From positions 248,001 to 312,000 of the forward strand of contig NC_016894.1 of the NCBI RefSeq assembly GCF_000247605.1: a stretch of DNA of 64,000 bases. The letters are read 5' to 3'. The translations under genes were made by a program, and so were the position numbers. The number at the start of each line of letters is the position of its first letter. Positions within the stretch are counted from its first letter, which is position 1. Positions 19,858 through 28,506 of this stretch are shown in pieces. The notes under the pieces are model-generated. The model made no database searches. It was not told where the DNA came from and saw only the letters and a list, made by a program, of their open reading frames with translations. The stretch comes from Acetobacterium woodii DSM 1030 (GTDB lineage Bacteria > Bacillota > Clostridia > Eubacteriales > Eubacteriaceae).

Positions 19858-22077
19858 ATGATTAGGATGGGAAAAAAATTAACTGTTGAACAGGAAGAAA
19901 TTAAATATTTTATTGATAAGATTGTTAAAGATGAAGAAAATCGTTGTGCCACCGTTCAAGGCTGGGCTTTTAATACCAAAACAAAAGAACCGGTAGAGTT
20001 GTATTTATTAGGAAAAGAAGCGGCAGGAGTTCAATTTAAACGGGATTTTAGAATTGATGTCAATAATAAATATTCATTGCCCGATGATGCCAAAGTTGGT
20101 TTTATTATCGAATTTGATGAACGAACCTATGGCGAAAAGCTAAAACTTAAATTAAAAGATGGTAATAACGTTGCCATTACACCGATAAATCTGAAAAAAA
20201 ATTATGATTATTTAAAACGACCAAATTTGTTTAATGCCCGACGTCTGGCCGGAGTGACCACCCGAACCGTGGGATATTTTAGTCGGAATGGCTTAAAAAA
20301 TACGATTCGCAAAATAAAATTTGAACTGAAATATAAAAATCAGGAAAATTATGATTTTTGGATTGATGTCCACGAAGATTTTGACAAAAAAAAGATCAGC
20401 GAAGAAATAAATAAATTTACTTATAATCCTAAGGTTTCGATTGTGATGCCGGTATATAATGTAGAGGAACGATGGCTGCGAGCCTGTATTGATTCGGTTT
20501 TAAACCAGTATTATCAAAACTGGGAGCTCTGCATTGCCGATGATCATTCCAGCGATCCTCATATTAAACCGCTGCTGGAAGAATACCAACAGCTGGATAC
20601 ACGAATCAAGGTTGTTTATCGGACCGAAAACGGTCATATTTCCGAAGCTTCCAACTCAGCGCTGGCAATTGCGACCGGTGAATTTGTGGGACTTCTGGAT
20701 AATGATGATACCTTGGCAGAATTCGCTTTATATGAAGTGGTGAAATTGTTAAATGAATCGCCCGAAGCTGATCTGATTTATAGTGATGAAGATAAGTTAA
20801 GTGAAGATAACGTCCGCAGCCAACCATTTTTTAAAACCGATTGGGCTCCGGATATCTTGTTGGCGACCAATTATATCTGTCATTTTGGGGTCTACCGAAA
20901 AACGATTATAGACGAAATCGGCGGTTTTAGAAAAGGTTATGAAGGCGCTCAGGATTATGATCTGGTACTCCGCTTTACGGAAAAAACAGATAAAATATTT
21001 CATCTGCAGAAGATTTTATATCATTGGCGGATGATCAGTAATTCGACGGCCGTTAATCCCGATTCAAAAGGATATGCTTTTGAAGCGGGACTTAAGTCGC
21101 TGGAAGACGCACTGGAACGGCGAGGAATTAAAGGAACGGTTACGCATGGTGCTTTTCCCGGGGTTTATGATATTGAATATGAAATATACAATGATGGTTT
21201 AGTTTCGGTGATTATTCCGACTCGGGATAATGCCGTTGATTTAAAAGCCTGCATCGATTCGATTTTTGAAAAAACACTTTACCAGAAATTTGAAATAATC
21301 GTTGCGGATAATGGCAGCGAAAAAGAAGAGACCTTTAAACTGTTTGAATATTATCGCAAAAAATACCCGAACCAATTTAAGGTGATAAGGATTGATATTC
21401 CGTTTAACTTTTCCCAGATCAATAATTTGGCGGTAAAAGAAGCACAAGGCGAATATCTATTGTTCCTGAATAATGATATTACCGTGATCACCAAAGGTTG
21501 GATGAAACGGATGGTCAGCTTTGCCCAGCAGGATCATATTGGAGCCGTTGGCGCGAAACTTTATTATCCCGACAATACCATTCAGCATGCCGGTGTTCTG
21601 CTGGGAATGGGCGGCGTTGCCGGACATGGACATTGTGGATATCCGAGAGGTGATTATGGTTATTTTGGGAAACTGGTGACTAATAATAATTATTCATCGG
21701 TGACGGCAGCCTGTATGATGGTCAAACGAGCAGATTTTGATCTGGTTAATGGTTTTGAAGAAAAATTAACTGTTGCTTTTAATGATGTCGATTTCTGCCT
21801 TAAGTTATATGAAGCTGGAAAATTCAACGTCTGGTTGCATAATGTGGAATTATATCATTATGAATCGAAGTCCCGAGGGGCAGAAGATACTTATGCAAAA
21901 TATAAACGTTTTAGCAGCGAAATCAAATTTATGAAAGACCATTGGTTGAAGTATATCAAAGATGATCCTTATTATAATAAAAATCTGACTCGCGTAGATG
22001 GAAACTATGCAATTTGTGTTGATATTGTCGGTTATGTTAAAGGAAAATCGTTGGAAGATACCGAAAATAATATTTAA
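19858..22077 (+). CDS. Large glycosyltransferase with two GT2 domains
   Basis: Cytoplasmic protein of 739 residues with an N-terminal beta-rich region (about 10-120, containing VQGWAFNT), then two GT-A fold GT2 domains. The first starts near 192 (PKVSIVMPVYN) and carries LLDNDDTLAEF as its metal-binding motif. The second starts near 445 (LVSVIIPTRDN) and carries LFLNNDITVI. Two domains suggest a polymerase or an enzyme adding two different linkages, as in O-antigen systems next to Wzm/Wzt. Sugar donors cannot be read from sequence, though rhamnose is plausible here. An ATG three codons later is an alternative start. Confidence 0.88.
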   Translation: MIRMGKKLTVEQEEIKYFIDKIVKDEENRCATVQGWAFNTKTKEPVELYLLGKEAAGVQFKRDFRIDVNNKYSLPDDAKVGFIIEFDERTYGEKLKLKLKDGNNVAITPINLKKNYDYLKRPNLFNARRLAGVTTRTVGYFSRNGLKNTIRKIKFELKYKNQENYDFWIDVHEDFDKKKISEEINKFTYNPKVSIVMPVYNVEERWLRACIDSVLNQYYQNWELCIADDHSSDPHIKPLLEEYQQLDTRIKVVYRTENGHISEASNSALAIATGEFVGLLDNDDTLAEFALYEVVKLLNESPEADLIYSDEDKLSEDNVRSQPFFKTDWAPDILLATNYICHFGVYRKTIIDEIGGFRKGYEGAQDYDLVLRFTEKTDKIFHLQKILYHWRMISNSTAVNPDSKGYAFEAGLKSLEDALERRGIKGTVTHGAFPGVYDIEYEIYNDGLVSVIIPTRDNAVDLKACIDSIFEKTLYQKFEIIVADNGSEKEETFKLFEYYRKKYPNQFKVIRIDIPFNFSQINNLAVKEAQGEYLLFLNNDITVITKGWMKRMVSFAQQDHIGAVGAKLYYPDNTIQHAGVLLGMGGVAGHGHCGYPRGDYGYFGKLVTNNNYSSVTAACMMVKRADFDLVNGFEEKLTVAFNDVDFCLKLYEAGKFNVWLHNVELYHYESKSRGAEDTYAKYKRFSSEIKFMKDHWLKYIKDDPYYNKNLTRVDGNYAICVDIVGYVKGKSLEDTENNI

Positions 22078-22121
22078 CTGAAGAGGCAATAAAAAATAGG
22101 TGATAAAATGTAACGAAAAAA

Positions 22122-22150
22122 TTGACGATGTAAACTATTTGTGATATTAT
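22122..22150 (+). promoter_or_regulatory. Promoter of the amidase gene
   Basis: TTGACG (22122-22127), a 17-bp spacer and TATTAT (22145-22150) form the clearest sigma-A type promoter in the window. It gives the hydrolase gene at 22276 its own transcript with a leader of about 118 nt. Confidence 0.75.
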
Positions 22151-22195
22151 CGTTACAATTATAGGCGGCGACATTCGGTTGTAATAACGATGATC

Positions 22196-22243
22196 GGCAA
22201 TTGCGTAACTGGACACCAAGCTTATAGCAATTTCGTAATTACC
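22196..22243 (+). repeat. Hairpin with TAATTGC-type ends in the amidase leader
   Basis: GGCAATTGCG (22196-22205) pairs with CGTAATTACC (22234-22243) in 9 of 10 positions. The right end read in reverse, GGTAATTACGAAAT, resembles the ends of the elements at 35620 and 58648. It lies within the transcribed leader. It may be a diverged member of that family or an independent leader hairpin. Confidence 0.4.
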
Positions 22244-22275
22244 TTTAAGATATATTTAAAGAAAGGAGGCAAATT

Positions 22276-25107
22276 ATGGAAATAATTAGAAATAGAAAAA
22301 AGCAGATTGCGTTGGGAATTGTAATGACGCTTGTCTTATTGACGTTTTTTTCATATTTTAGCTTAGATGTCAAGGCGGCCAGTACGACCATTGTTGTTAA
22401 TCCTGGGCATTTGGATGGGGTTGATACGGGGGCTGTAAACAAAAGTAATGGTATTCGTGAGGTTGACCTTAATAATGCGTTGGCGATTAAGGTGGTATCA
22501 ACCTTGCGGCAAAATGGTTATAATGCGATGTTAAGCCATCCGGTCCCGGGAAATCCGGGGTTGCCAACCCTGCTTTCAGCACCGCCGGCATATTCGGCTT
22601 ATTCAACCACCATTTGTAATAAGGCGAATCAAATTGGTGCTGACTTATTGATCAGCATCCATCATAATTCTGGAGCGGCAACCGCCAGTGGTTATGAATT
22701 TTATTGGAGCAGTTATCATCCATCGGTTGATACGAATGGGATTTATCAAAAGCCTGGATTATGGAGTGATGGATCGTTGGCAGATTTAGATGCAACACCA
22801 CCAACGATCGCGTTAAAATCCAAAGAACTGGCGAATCTTTTAAATGACAATTTCAGCGAAAATTTAACCTATGTTCCCAGTCGCGATAAGATTATTGAAC
22901 GAGATGATGCAATCACAAGAAAAACCAGTATGCCATCGGTATTGATTGAAGCGGGTTATGTGTCAAATAATGCCGAAGTCGTGAAAATGGCAGATGACAA
23001 CAATCAACAACAGATGGCCAATCAGATTCTGGCAAGTATTAATGAACTTTTTGGGGCAAATACAGACCTGATGACGGCGACGAGTTTTACCGCCAGTGTT
23101 AATGGCGATAAAATTACCGCAACTGTAAATGGCGTTTCAGCTCCAAATGGCTTACAAGTGATTTACATTCCGGTATGGAGTGATGATGGCGGTCAGGATG
23201 ACTTGAAATGGTATCCGGCAACCAAACAAGGGGATGGCAGTTACAGCGCGACAATAGACGTTAAAGATCATGGTTATGAAAGTGGCAACTACCAATTACA
23301 TTGTTATGGGGTTGATTCTTACGGGAAGTATACCTTATTAGGCCATACCACTGTAAATGTCACCTCATCGGTGCAGGAAAAAATGACAGCAAGCAGTGTG
23401 ACCGGAACGGTTTCGGGAAATAAAATTACGGCAACCGTTAAAGGCATTTCAGCCCCGAACGGACTGACGGGAATTACGATTCCGGTTTGGAGCGAAACCG
23501 GCGGTCAAGACGATTTGAAGTGGTATTCGGCGACGAAACAAAGTGATGGCAGTTATCGGGTGACAATCGACATCAAGGATCATAATTATGATGGCGGACT
23601 TTATAACATCCATGCTTATGGAATAGACAACAATGGTAAAATGACATTTTTGGGTAACACGTCGGCGACGGTTAAAGTTGATACAATGACGGCAACGAGT
23701 GTAAGTGCCAGTGTCTCCGGAAATAAAATTACGGCAATGGTTAAAGGGATAACCGCACCGAATGGAATTACGGAAGTGATCATCCCAATCTGGAGCGAAA
23801 CCAACGGCCAGGATGATTTGAAATGGTACCCGGCGACCAAACAAAGCGATGGCAGCTATGCGGTGACAATTGATATCAGGGATCATAATAATGATGGCGG
23901 AACCTATAATATTCATGCTTATGGCAAAGATAATAATAATAAAATGACATTTGTCGGCAGCACCTCGGTGAACGTTCTGGTTGAACCAATGACTGCAACC
24001 AGTGTAACGGCCAGCGTCTCCGGAAATAAAATTACGACAGTCGTGAAAGGCATTAAGGCGCCAAATGGGCTTAAGTCAATTGCCGTCCCAATCTGGAGTG
24101 ATGTTAACGGTCAGGACGACTTAAAATGGTACACCGCGACCAAACAAAGCGATGGCAGTTATGCGGTGACAATTGATATTAAGGATCATAATTATTCAGG
24201 TGGGGTTTATAATATCCATGTTTATGGAACTGATGATAGTGGTAAGCAAACTTTCCTTGGGAATACCTCGGTTAGCGTAGCGACGACACCAATGTCGGCA
24301 ACCTCGGTAAAAGCTTCGGTGGCGGAAAATATGATTACCGTCGTTGTTAGTGGGATAACAGCTCCAAATGGGATTAAAAAGATTGAGATTCCAACCTGGA
24401 GTGATATCAACGGTCAAGATGATTTGATTTGGTATACTGCAACCGAGCAGAGTGATGGCAGCTATAAGGTCGTTATTGATGCCAAAAACCATCATGGCGA
24501 CAGTGGAACTTATTTGATTGATGCTTACGGTGTGGAGTCGGATGGACGATTCGTACCGCTGGGCAGTACTTCAGCAAGTGTCCGTTATGTGGAAACCCCA
24601 ATCATGGGAGAAACAACGGTGACAGCAGCCGAATTGGTAGCCTATTATAAAGCGTCAGGAAGTGTTTATCCGCAGATCTACAACGATTTAGGCGTGAATT
24701 TAGAGAAGTTTGTCGATCTTTACATTCAGGAATGTAAAGTGGAAGGTGTTCGTGCGGAAGTTGCTTTTGCACAGGCCATGCTTGAAACTGGGAATCTTCA
24801 ATTCGGCGGTGATGTAAAAGTGACACAATTCAATTTTGCCGGCTTAGGTGCCACCGGAGGCGTTCCGGGATTTGATTTCTCAGTCGTATATGGGAATAAC
24901 AGCACCGGACTTCAAACCGGAATTCGTGGTCATGTGCAGCATTTGAAATGTTATGCCTGTGATGAAGATTTGAAGCAAACCAATGTTGATCCGAGATGGA
25001 ACGATAAGATCCGATTGCGGGCGCTTTCGGTTGAAGAATTGGCAGGAACCTGGGCTGCCGATACCACATATGCAACTAAGATTAAAGCGATTATGAAGAA
25101 GTTTTGA
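22276..25107 (+). CDS. Secreted N-acetylmuramoyl-L-alanine amidase with five GBS-Bsp-like repeats and a glucosaminidase domain
   Basis: Cell-wall hydrolase of 943 residues. A signal peptide (about 1-35, cleavage near VKAAS) is followed by an Amidase_3 domain (about 38-255) with the zinc ligands H45, E62 and H129 and the late catalytic segment VLIEAGYVSN. Five repeats of about 101 residues (starting near 266, 370, 471, 572 and 673) share GQDDLKWY and YNIHAYG and resemble the GBS Bsp-like repeat. The C-terminus (about 780-943) is a glucosaminidase domain with E837 in AMLETGNLQF. It can thus cut both the peptide stem and the glycan strand. AAAGGAGG precedes the ATG. It has its own promoter and terminator inside the polysaccharide locus. 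Confidence 0.93.
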   Translation: MEIIRNRKKQIALGIVMTLVLLTFFSYFSLDVKAASTTIVVNPGHLDGVDTGAVNKSNGIREVDLNNALAIKVVSTLRQNGYNAMLSHPVPGNPGLPTLLSAPPAYSAYSTTICNKANQIGADLLISIHHNSGAATASGYEFYWSSYHPSVDTNGIYQKPGLWSDGSLADLDATPPTIALKSKELANLLNDNFSENLTYVPSRDKIIERDDAITRKTSMPSVLIEAGYVSNNAEVVKMADDNNQQQMANQILASINELFGANTDLMTATSFTASVNGDKITATVNGVSAPNGLQVIYIPVWSDDGGQDDLKWYPATKQGDGSYSATIDVKDHGYESGNYQLHCYGVDSYGKYTLLGHTTVNVTSSVQEKMTASSVTGTVSGNKITATVKGISAPNGLTGITIPVWSETGGQDDLKWYSATKQSDGSYRVTIDIKDHNYDGGLYNIHAYGIDNNGKMTFLGNTSATVKVDTMTATSVSASVSGNKITAMVKGITAPNGITEVIIPIWSETNGQDDLKWYPATKQSDGSYAVTIDIRDHNNDGGTYNIHAYGKDNNNKMTFVGSTSVNVLVEPMTATSVTASVSGNKITTVVKGIKAPNGLKSIAVPIWSDVNGQDDLKWYTATKQSDGSYAVTIDIKDHNYSGGVYNIHVYGTDDSGKQTFLGNTSVSVATTPMSATSVKASVAENMITVVVSGITAPNGIKKIEIPTWSDINGQDDLIWYTATEQSDGSYKVVIDAKNHHGDSGTYLIDAYGVESDGRFVPLGSTSASVRYVETPIMGETTVTAAELVAYYKASGSVYPQIYNDLGVNLEKFVDLYIQECKVEGVRAEVAFAQAMLETGNLQFGGDVKVTQFNFAGLGATGGVPGFDFSVVYGNNSTGLQTGIRGHVQHLKCYACDEDLKQTNVDPRWNDKIRLRALSVEELAGTWAADTTYATKIKAIMKKF
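23071..24585 (+). repeat. Five tandem repeats of about 303 bp within the amidase gene
   Basis: Each unit encodes one GBS-Bsp-like domain. Units 2 to 4 are the most alike at DNA level (for example the recurring GGAAATAAAATTACG), which suggests recent expansion or gene conversion. Not a CRISPR array: the units are long and keep an open frame. Confidence 0.85.
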
Positions 25108-25110
25108 CAA

Positions 25111-25143
25111 AAAGCAGGGTTGATTATTCAATCCTGCTTTTTT
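25111..25143 (+). terminator. Terminator of the amidase gene
   Basis: A 13-bp stem (25111-25123 with 25128-25140, one G-U pair) with a 4-nt loop and a following T-run starts 4 bp after the stop codon. Confidence 0.85.
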
Positions 25144-25224
25144 AATTTCTTTTCTTGACAGATTAAACAATTGAATGATAGGGTAAGCACAAGAATCGGT
25201 TGTTATGGGGGTCTAGTTAAACGA

Positions 25225-25245
25225 TAATGACTTAGACCGTCATTA
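25225..25245 (+). promoter_or_regulatory. 7-bp hairpin before the M23 peptidase gene
   Basis: TAATGAC (25225-25231) pairs with GTCATTA (25239-25245). A TATAAT follows at 25259-25264 without a clear -35 box and very close to the start codon at 25282. The hairpin could be an operator or a leader structure. The promoter is uncertain. Confidence 0.3.
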
Positions 25246-25281
25246 AACAAAAATAGTTTATAATAATTTCGAGAAGAGAGT

Positions 25282-27144
25282 ATGATGAAAATCAGGAAAA
25301 ATAAAAATTGGACGAAATGGCTACTGGGGTGTTGGATGACCGCTTTTATTTTGTCGCTTTCGATGGGAGCCGTTTTTGCCGACGAAACGGTAGTTGCCGA
25401 TATTCAGGAAGTTGATGTAAAAACTGAATCCGAAGAAATCCTTGAAATAGAAACGGCCGTTAAGGAAATTCAAGTGACCGTTTCACAAGACTTGCAGAAT
25501 CACGAAACTTATTTGGTGAGTACGGTTGGTTGCGCCGGGAAAACGACGATTAGGAAGGTGATGTTTCCCATCTGGACGGAAAGAAATGGTCAGGATGATT
25601 TGCACTGGTATGAAGGAATCAGAGACAGTGATGGGGAATACCGGATTACTGTAAACAATCAAAATCATGGCTTTGAAACCGGGATTTATAATATTCATAC
25701 TTATATCTATGGCGATTCCGGTCAAGTGTTAAAAACGTTGGTAAATACTTATATGCAGGAAGCGGAGCGCCCGATCATCAAGATTGGCGAAATCGAAAAT
25801 AATTGTTATAAAGTGAGTATCAGCGGGGTGAGTAATGCCCAGGGGGTGATCGGGGTCAGTTTTCCGACCTGGACTCAGTCCGGCGGGCAAAACGACTTGC
25901 GTTGGGAAAATGGCAATTATGTGGGGCATGATACTTGGGAAACAACCATTAACATTGACAACTATCAGCGTAGTTATGATACCTTTATAACCCATGCCTA
26001 TATAACCAATTGCGATCGTCAGCAAAAATTCATTGGTGAAACCGAGCAGTGCATCTTAAACCCGTTTGATCAAGAACCGCTTAAAATCTCATCCAAGCAG
26101 CAGACCGATAACTCCAAGTTTGTCGTTAATACCGAAAATTGTAAGGGTAAATCCGGGATTAAAAGTGTTTGGTTTGCCGTGTGGTCGGAGCGAAATGGCC
26201 AGGACGAGATAAGATGGTATCAAGGCACCCGTGATAACAATGGCGAATTTGTAATGAGCGATGATGTTGAAAATCACGGTTTTGAAACAGGCCCTTTTAT
26301 TATTCATGCTTACCTGCGGGGAAACAATGAAGAAAACATTGCTTTTGCGGATAATTTATTTAAGATGGAAAAAATGAACGCAACAATTGAATATGATCAT
26401 GCCGTGCTGAATAATACTTTTAAAATGCGGATTAGAAATGTCGGGGATCAAAACGGGGTGACCAGTATCGTTTTTCCAACGTGGAGCCGGACTAACGGCC
26501 AGGATGATATCCGTTGGGAACCCGCTACCTATATCGGCGGCCATACCTGGGAAGCGACGATTCATTTAAAGGATTATCAGATGATTGTCGATGATTTTAT
26601 TAGCCATGCCTACTTGACGGATAAAAATGGACACATGGTTTTCCTAACGGATTCAGTTAAACGTATTTTACAAAACACACAAACCATTTATGGTTATTTT
26701 GCTTATCCACTGGATAAAAACTACCGACCCAACGCTAATGATCCAACCGATTGGTTTGGACCCCGGTGGGGTGATATTCATGAAGGGGTAGATATTCCGG
26801 CGGATCGTTATGCCAGCTGTTTTGCGGTTGGTGATGGAATCGTTGAAAAAGCCGACTACTTTATGGGTTATGGCCGTTATATTAGAATCCGGACCACTGA
26901 TCGGTATGGTGAAAGTGTCTCGTTTTTTTATGGACATCTACAGGAAATAAATGTCAGCGTTGGTCAAACAGTCAGTAAAGGACAAAAAATTGGGTCTGTC
27001 GGTGGATCAGGTTACAATGCTCAAGGCAATTATAGTGATAATGCCTTTGGATCGCATCTGCATTTTGGAGCCATTGCAAATGCTGATGATGCCTGTGTTG
27101 ATCCGGAAATCTGGATTGATTTTCATAATCCCAACAGCAACTAA
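25282..27144 (+). CDS. Secreted M23 (LytM-type) endopeptidase with four GBS-Bsp-like repeats
   Basis: Cell-wall endopeptidase of 620 residues. The signal peptide ends near VFADE (about 33). Four repeats follow (about 62-160, 163-260, 264-362, 364-463), alternating between two subtypes, and share the GQDDLRW-type core with the amidase upstream. The C-terminal M23 domain (about 470-610) has the zinc motif HEGVD (H500, D504), H552, and SHLHFG (H592, H594). It should cleave peptide cross-links, complementing the amidase/glucosaminidase. Two adjacent ATG codons give possible starts. Shared repeats suggest that both enzymes bind the same wall polymer, perhaps the glycan made by this locus. Confidence 0.92.
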   Translation: MMKIRKNKNWTKWLLGCWMTAFILSLSMGAVFADETVVADIQEVDVKTESEEILEIETAVKEIQVTVSQDLQNHETYLVSTVGCAGKTTIRKVMFPIWTERNGQDDLHWYEGIRDSDGEYRITVNNQNHGFETGIYNIHTYIYGDSGQVLKTLVNTYMQEAERPIIKIGEIENNCYKVSISGVSNAQGVIGVSFPTWTQSGGQNDLRWENGNYVGHDTWETTINIDNYQRSYDTFITHAYITNCDRQQKFIGETEQCILNPFDQEPLKISSKQQTDNSKFVVNTENCKGKSGIKSVWFAVWSERNGQDEIRWYQGTRDNNGEFVMSDDVENHGFETGPFIIHAYLRGNNEENIAFADNLFKMEKMNATIEYDHAVLNNTFKMRIRNVGDQNGVTSIVFPTWSRTNGQDDIRWEPATYIGGHTWEATIHLKDYQMIVDDFISHAYLTDKNGHMVFLTDSVKRILQNTQTIYGYFAYPLDKNYRPNANDPTDWFGPRWGDIHEGVDIPADRYASCFAVGDGIVEKADYFMGYGRYIRIRTTDRYGESVSFFYGHLQEINVSVGQTVSKGQKIGSVGGSGYNAQGNYSDNAFGSHLHFGAIANADDACVDPEIWIDFHNPNSN

Positions 27145-27268
27145 TTTGTAATTAAACGGTAAATTTAAAAGGCTTGGGTATTTTGCTCGAAATAACCGCA
27201 ATAAATTTTGCATATAGAGGCGGATATCTGGACAAACTGCTGGTGACAGCGACGGACAAAACAAGCGG

Positions 27269-27304
27269 TTCACGGACGAGGAATTAAGTGTTATAATAAC
27301 TTAA
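27269..27304 (+). promoter_or_regulatory. Promoter with a palindrome across the -10 box
   Basis: TTCACG (27269-27274), a 17-bp spacer and TATAAT (27292-27297). The -10 lies inside an imperfect palindrome (27284-27304) with perfect outer arms TTAAGT and ACTTAA. A repressor binding here would block RNA polymerase; no regulator is identified. Confidence 0.5.
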
Positions 27305-27334
27305 TCGCAATTAAAAATGGGTATTGATGACAAT

Positions 27335-27366
27335 AGAGGTGGAACTCCGGTTCGGAGCCTCTTTTT
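27335..27366 (+). terminator. Hairpin with T-run before the GT2 gene
   Basis: An outer 5-bp stem (27335-27339 with 27358-27362) and inner 5-bp stem (27345-27349 with 27353-27357) are separated by a 5-nt bulge (TGGAA) and followed by a T-run. It lies about 30 nt after the promoter at 27269, so a short RNA of about 60 nt would end here. It may be an attenuator or the end of a small RNA. Confidence 0.5.
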
Positions 27367-27387
27367 GTTTAGCAAAATGGAATCCTG

Positions 27388-27396
27388 TGTTATAAT
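27388..27396 (+). promoter_or_regulatory. Extended -10 promoter of the GT2 gene at 27432
   Basis: TGTTATAAT, a consensus -10 with TGn extension, lies 35 bp before the ATG and after the terminator-like hairpin. It explains how the downstream genes are expressed even if the hairpin stops transcription. Confidence 0.55.
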
Positions 27397-27431
27397 GAAG
27401 CGACAATCTATTCGAATCAAAGGAAGGTCTT

Positions 27432-28415
27432 ATGAAGTGTGACATTTCGGTAATTATTCCGAACTACAATGGCGAAAATTATATTGCAAATTGTCTGGAC
27501 AGTATTTTGGTCCAAAGTTATTTGGCGTTTGGACAAATGGAAATCATTGTTGTGGATGATTGCTCCAGTGATAAAAGTGTCGAAATTATTAAAACATACG
27601 AAAATGTAATTCTAATTGAAAATGAAATAAATTCAGGGTTTGATAAGTCGGTTAATCAGGGTATCTTGACCAGCAGTGGTGAATTTTGTTTGTTATTGAA
27701 TAATGACGTTGTGATTGATCCGAATTTTGTAAAATACTTGTATCTACACATTAATGACAGCGACAGGTTTTTTTCAGTGAGTTCGAAAATGGTACGTTAT
27801 TATGAGCGGGATAAACTTGATGATGCCGGGGATTTTTATAATATTTTTGGTTGGGGATATAAACGCGGCGATGGAAAAGGTGTCGAAAACTATGATAAAC
27901 CAATGTCGATATTTAGCACGTGCGCGGGAGCGGGAATTTACCGCCGCGCTGTTTTTGATGAGATTGGCTTATTTGATGAGGCTTTTTTTGCGTATATGGA
28001 AGATATCGATATCTCCTATCGCGGACTGATTAATGGTTATAAAAATCGCTATGAACCCAAGGCGATTTGTTATCATATTGGGAGTGCAACGACGGCCGAA
28101 GGGCAAAAATACAGTCCCTTTAAAGTGCAGATTTCAGCGCGAAACAATATCTATGTGGCATATAAAAATATGCCCCTGATTCAGCTAGTGGTTAACAGTC
28201 CGTTTCTGCTGGTGGGGTTTTTGATTAAATATCTGCTTTTTTTAAAACGTGGTTATGGCAAGGATTATACGGCCGGAATTAAGGAAGGATTTAAAACTCT
28301 GGGAAAAGTCAAAAAAGTACCCTTTCAGTTTAAAAATCTGGGACATTATTTTTTAATCGAAGTGCATTTGGTGATCAACGTGATGCGGTTTATAATAAAT
28401 AAATTAGGAAAGTAA
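27432..28415 (+). CDS. Glycosyltransferase family 2 (rhamnosyltransferase-like)
   Basis: GT2 enzyme of 327 residues. The N-terminus (ISVIIPNYNGENYI) and the motif CLLLNNDVVIDP are characteristic, and AYMEDIDISYRG contains the catalytic acid. The C-terminal hydrophobic segment suggests membrane association. It belongs to the group that includes rhamnosyltransferases of the WbbL type; the donor sugar is not proven. AAAGGAAGG precedes the ATG. Confidence 0.9.
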   Translation: MKCDISVIIPNYNGENYIANCLDSILVQSYLAFGQMEIIVVDDCSSDKSVEIIKTYENVILIENEINSGFDKSVNQGILTSSGEFCLLLNNDVVIDPNFVKYLYLHINDSDRFFSVSSKMVRYYERDKLDDAGDFYNIFGWGYKRGDGKGVENYDKPMSIFSTCAGAGIYRRAVFDEIGLFDEAFFAYMEDIDISYRGLINGYKNRYEPKAICYHIGSATTAEGQKYSPFKVQISARNNIYVAYKNMPLIQLVVNSPFLLVGFLIKYLLFLKRGYGKDYTAGIKEGFKTLGKVKKVPFQFKNLGHYFLIEVHLVINVMRFIINKLGK

Positions 28416-28462
28416 ATACTTTCAACTTCGCCACTTCCATATTTAAAAAGGGTATGGTAAAA

Positions 28463-28468
28463 TATAAT
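28463..28468 (+). promoter_or_regulatory. Possible -10 box before the second GT2 gene
   Basis: TATAAT 39 bp before the ATG at 28507, without a clear -35 box. If used, transcription would begin near 28475. Confidence 0.3.
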
Positions 28469-28506
28469 GTCTTTTGAAAGATAAAATGGCTTCAGAAAGG
28501 CTGAAA

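Noticed and set aside
22157-22275. c-di-GMP or c-di-AMP riboswitch in the amidase leader
   Set aside because: The leader lacks the conserved core sequences of these classes as far as I can recall them; kept only as an unassigned structured leader.
23071-24585. Regularly spaced repeats as a possible CRISPR array
   Set aside because: Units of about 303 bp keep one reading frame and encode protein domains; there are no short identical repeats with unique spacers.
27335-27366. T-box riboswitch
   Set aside because: A TGGAAC bulge is present, but there is no stem I with specifier loop in the transcribed part, and the gene downstream is a glycosyltransferase, not an amino acid or tRNA gene.
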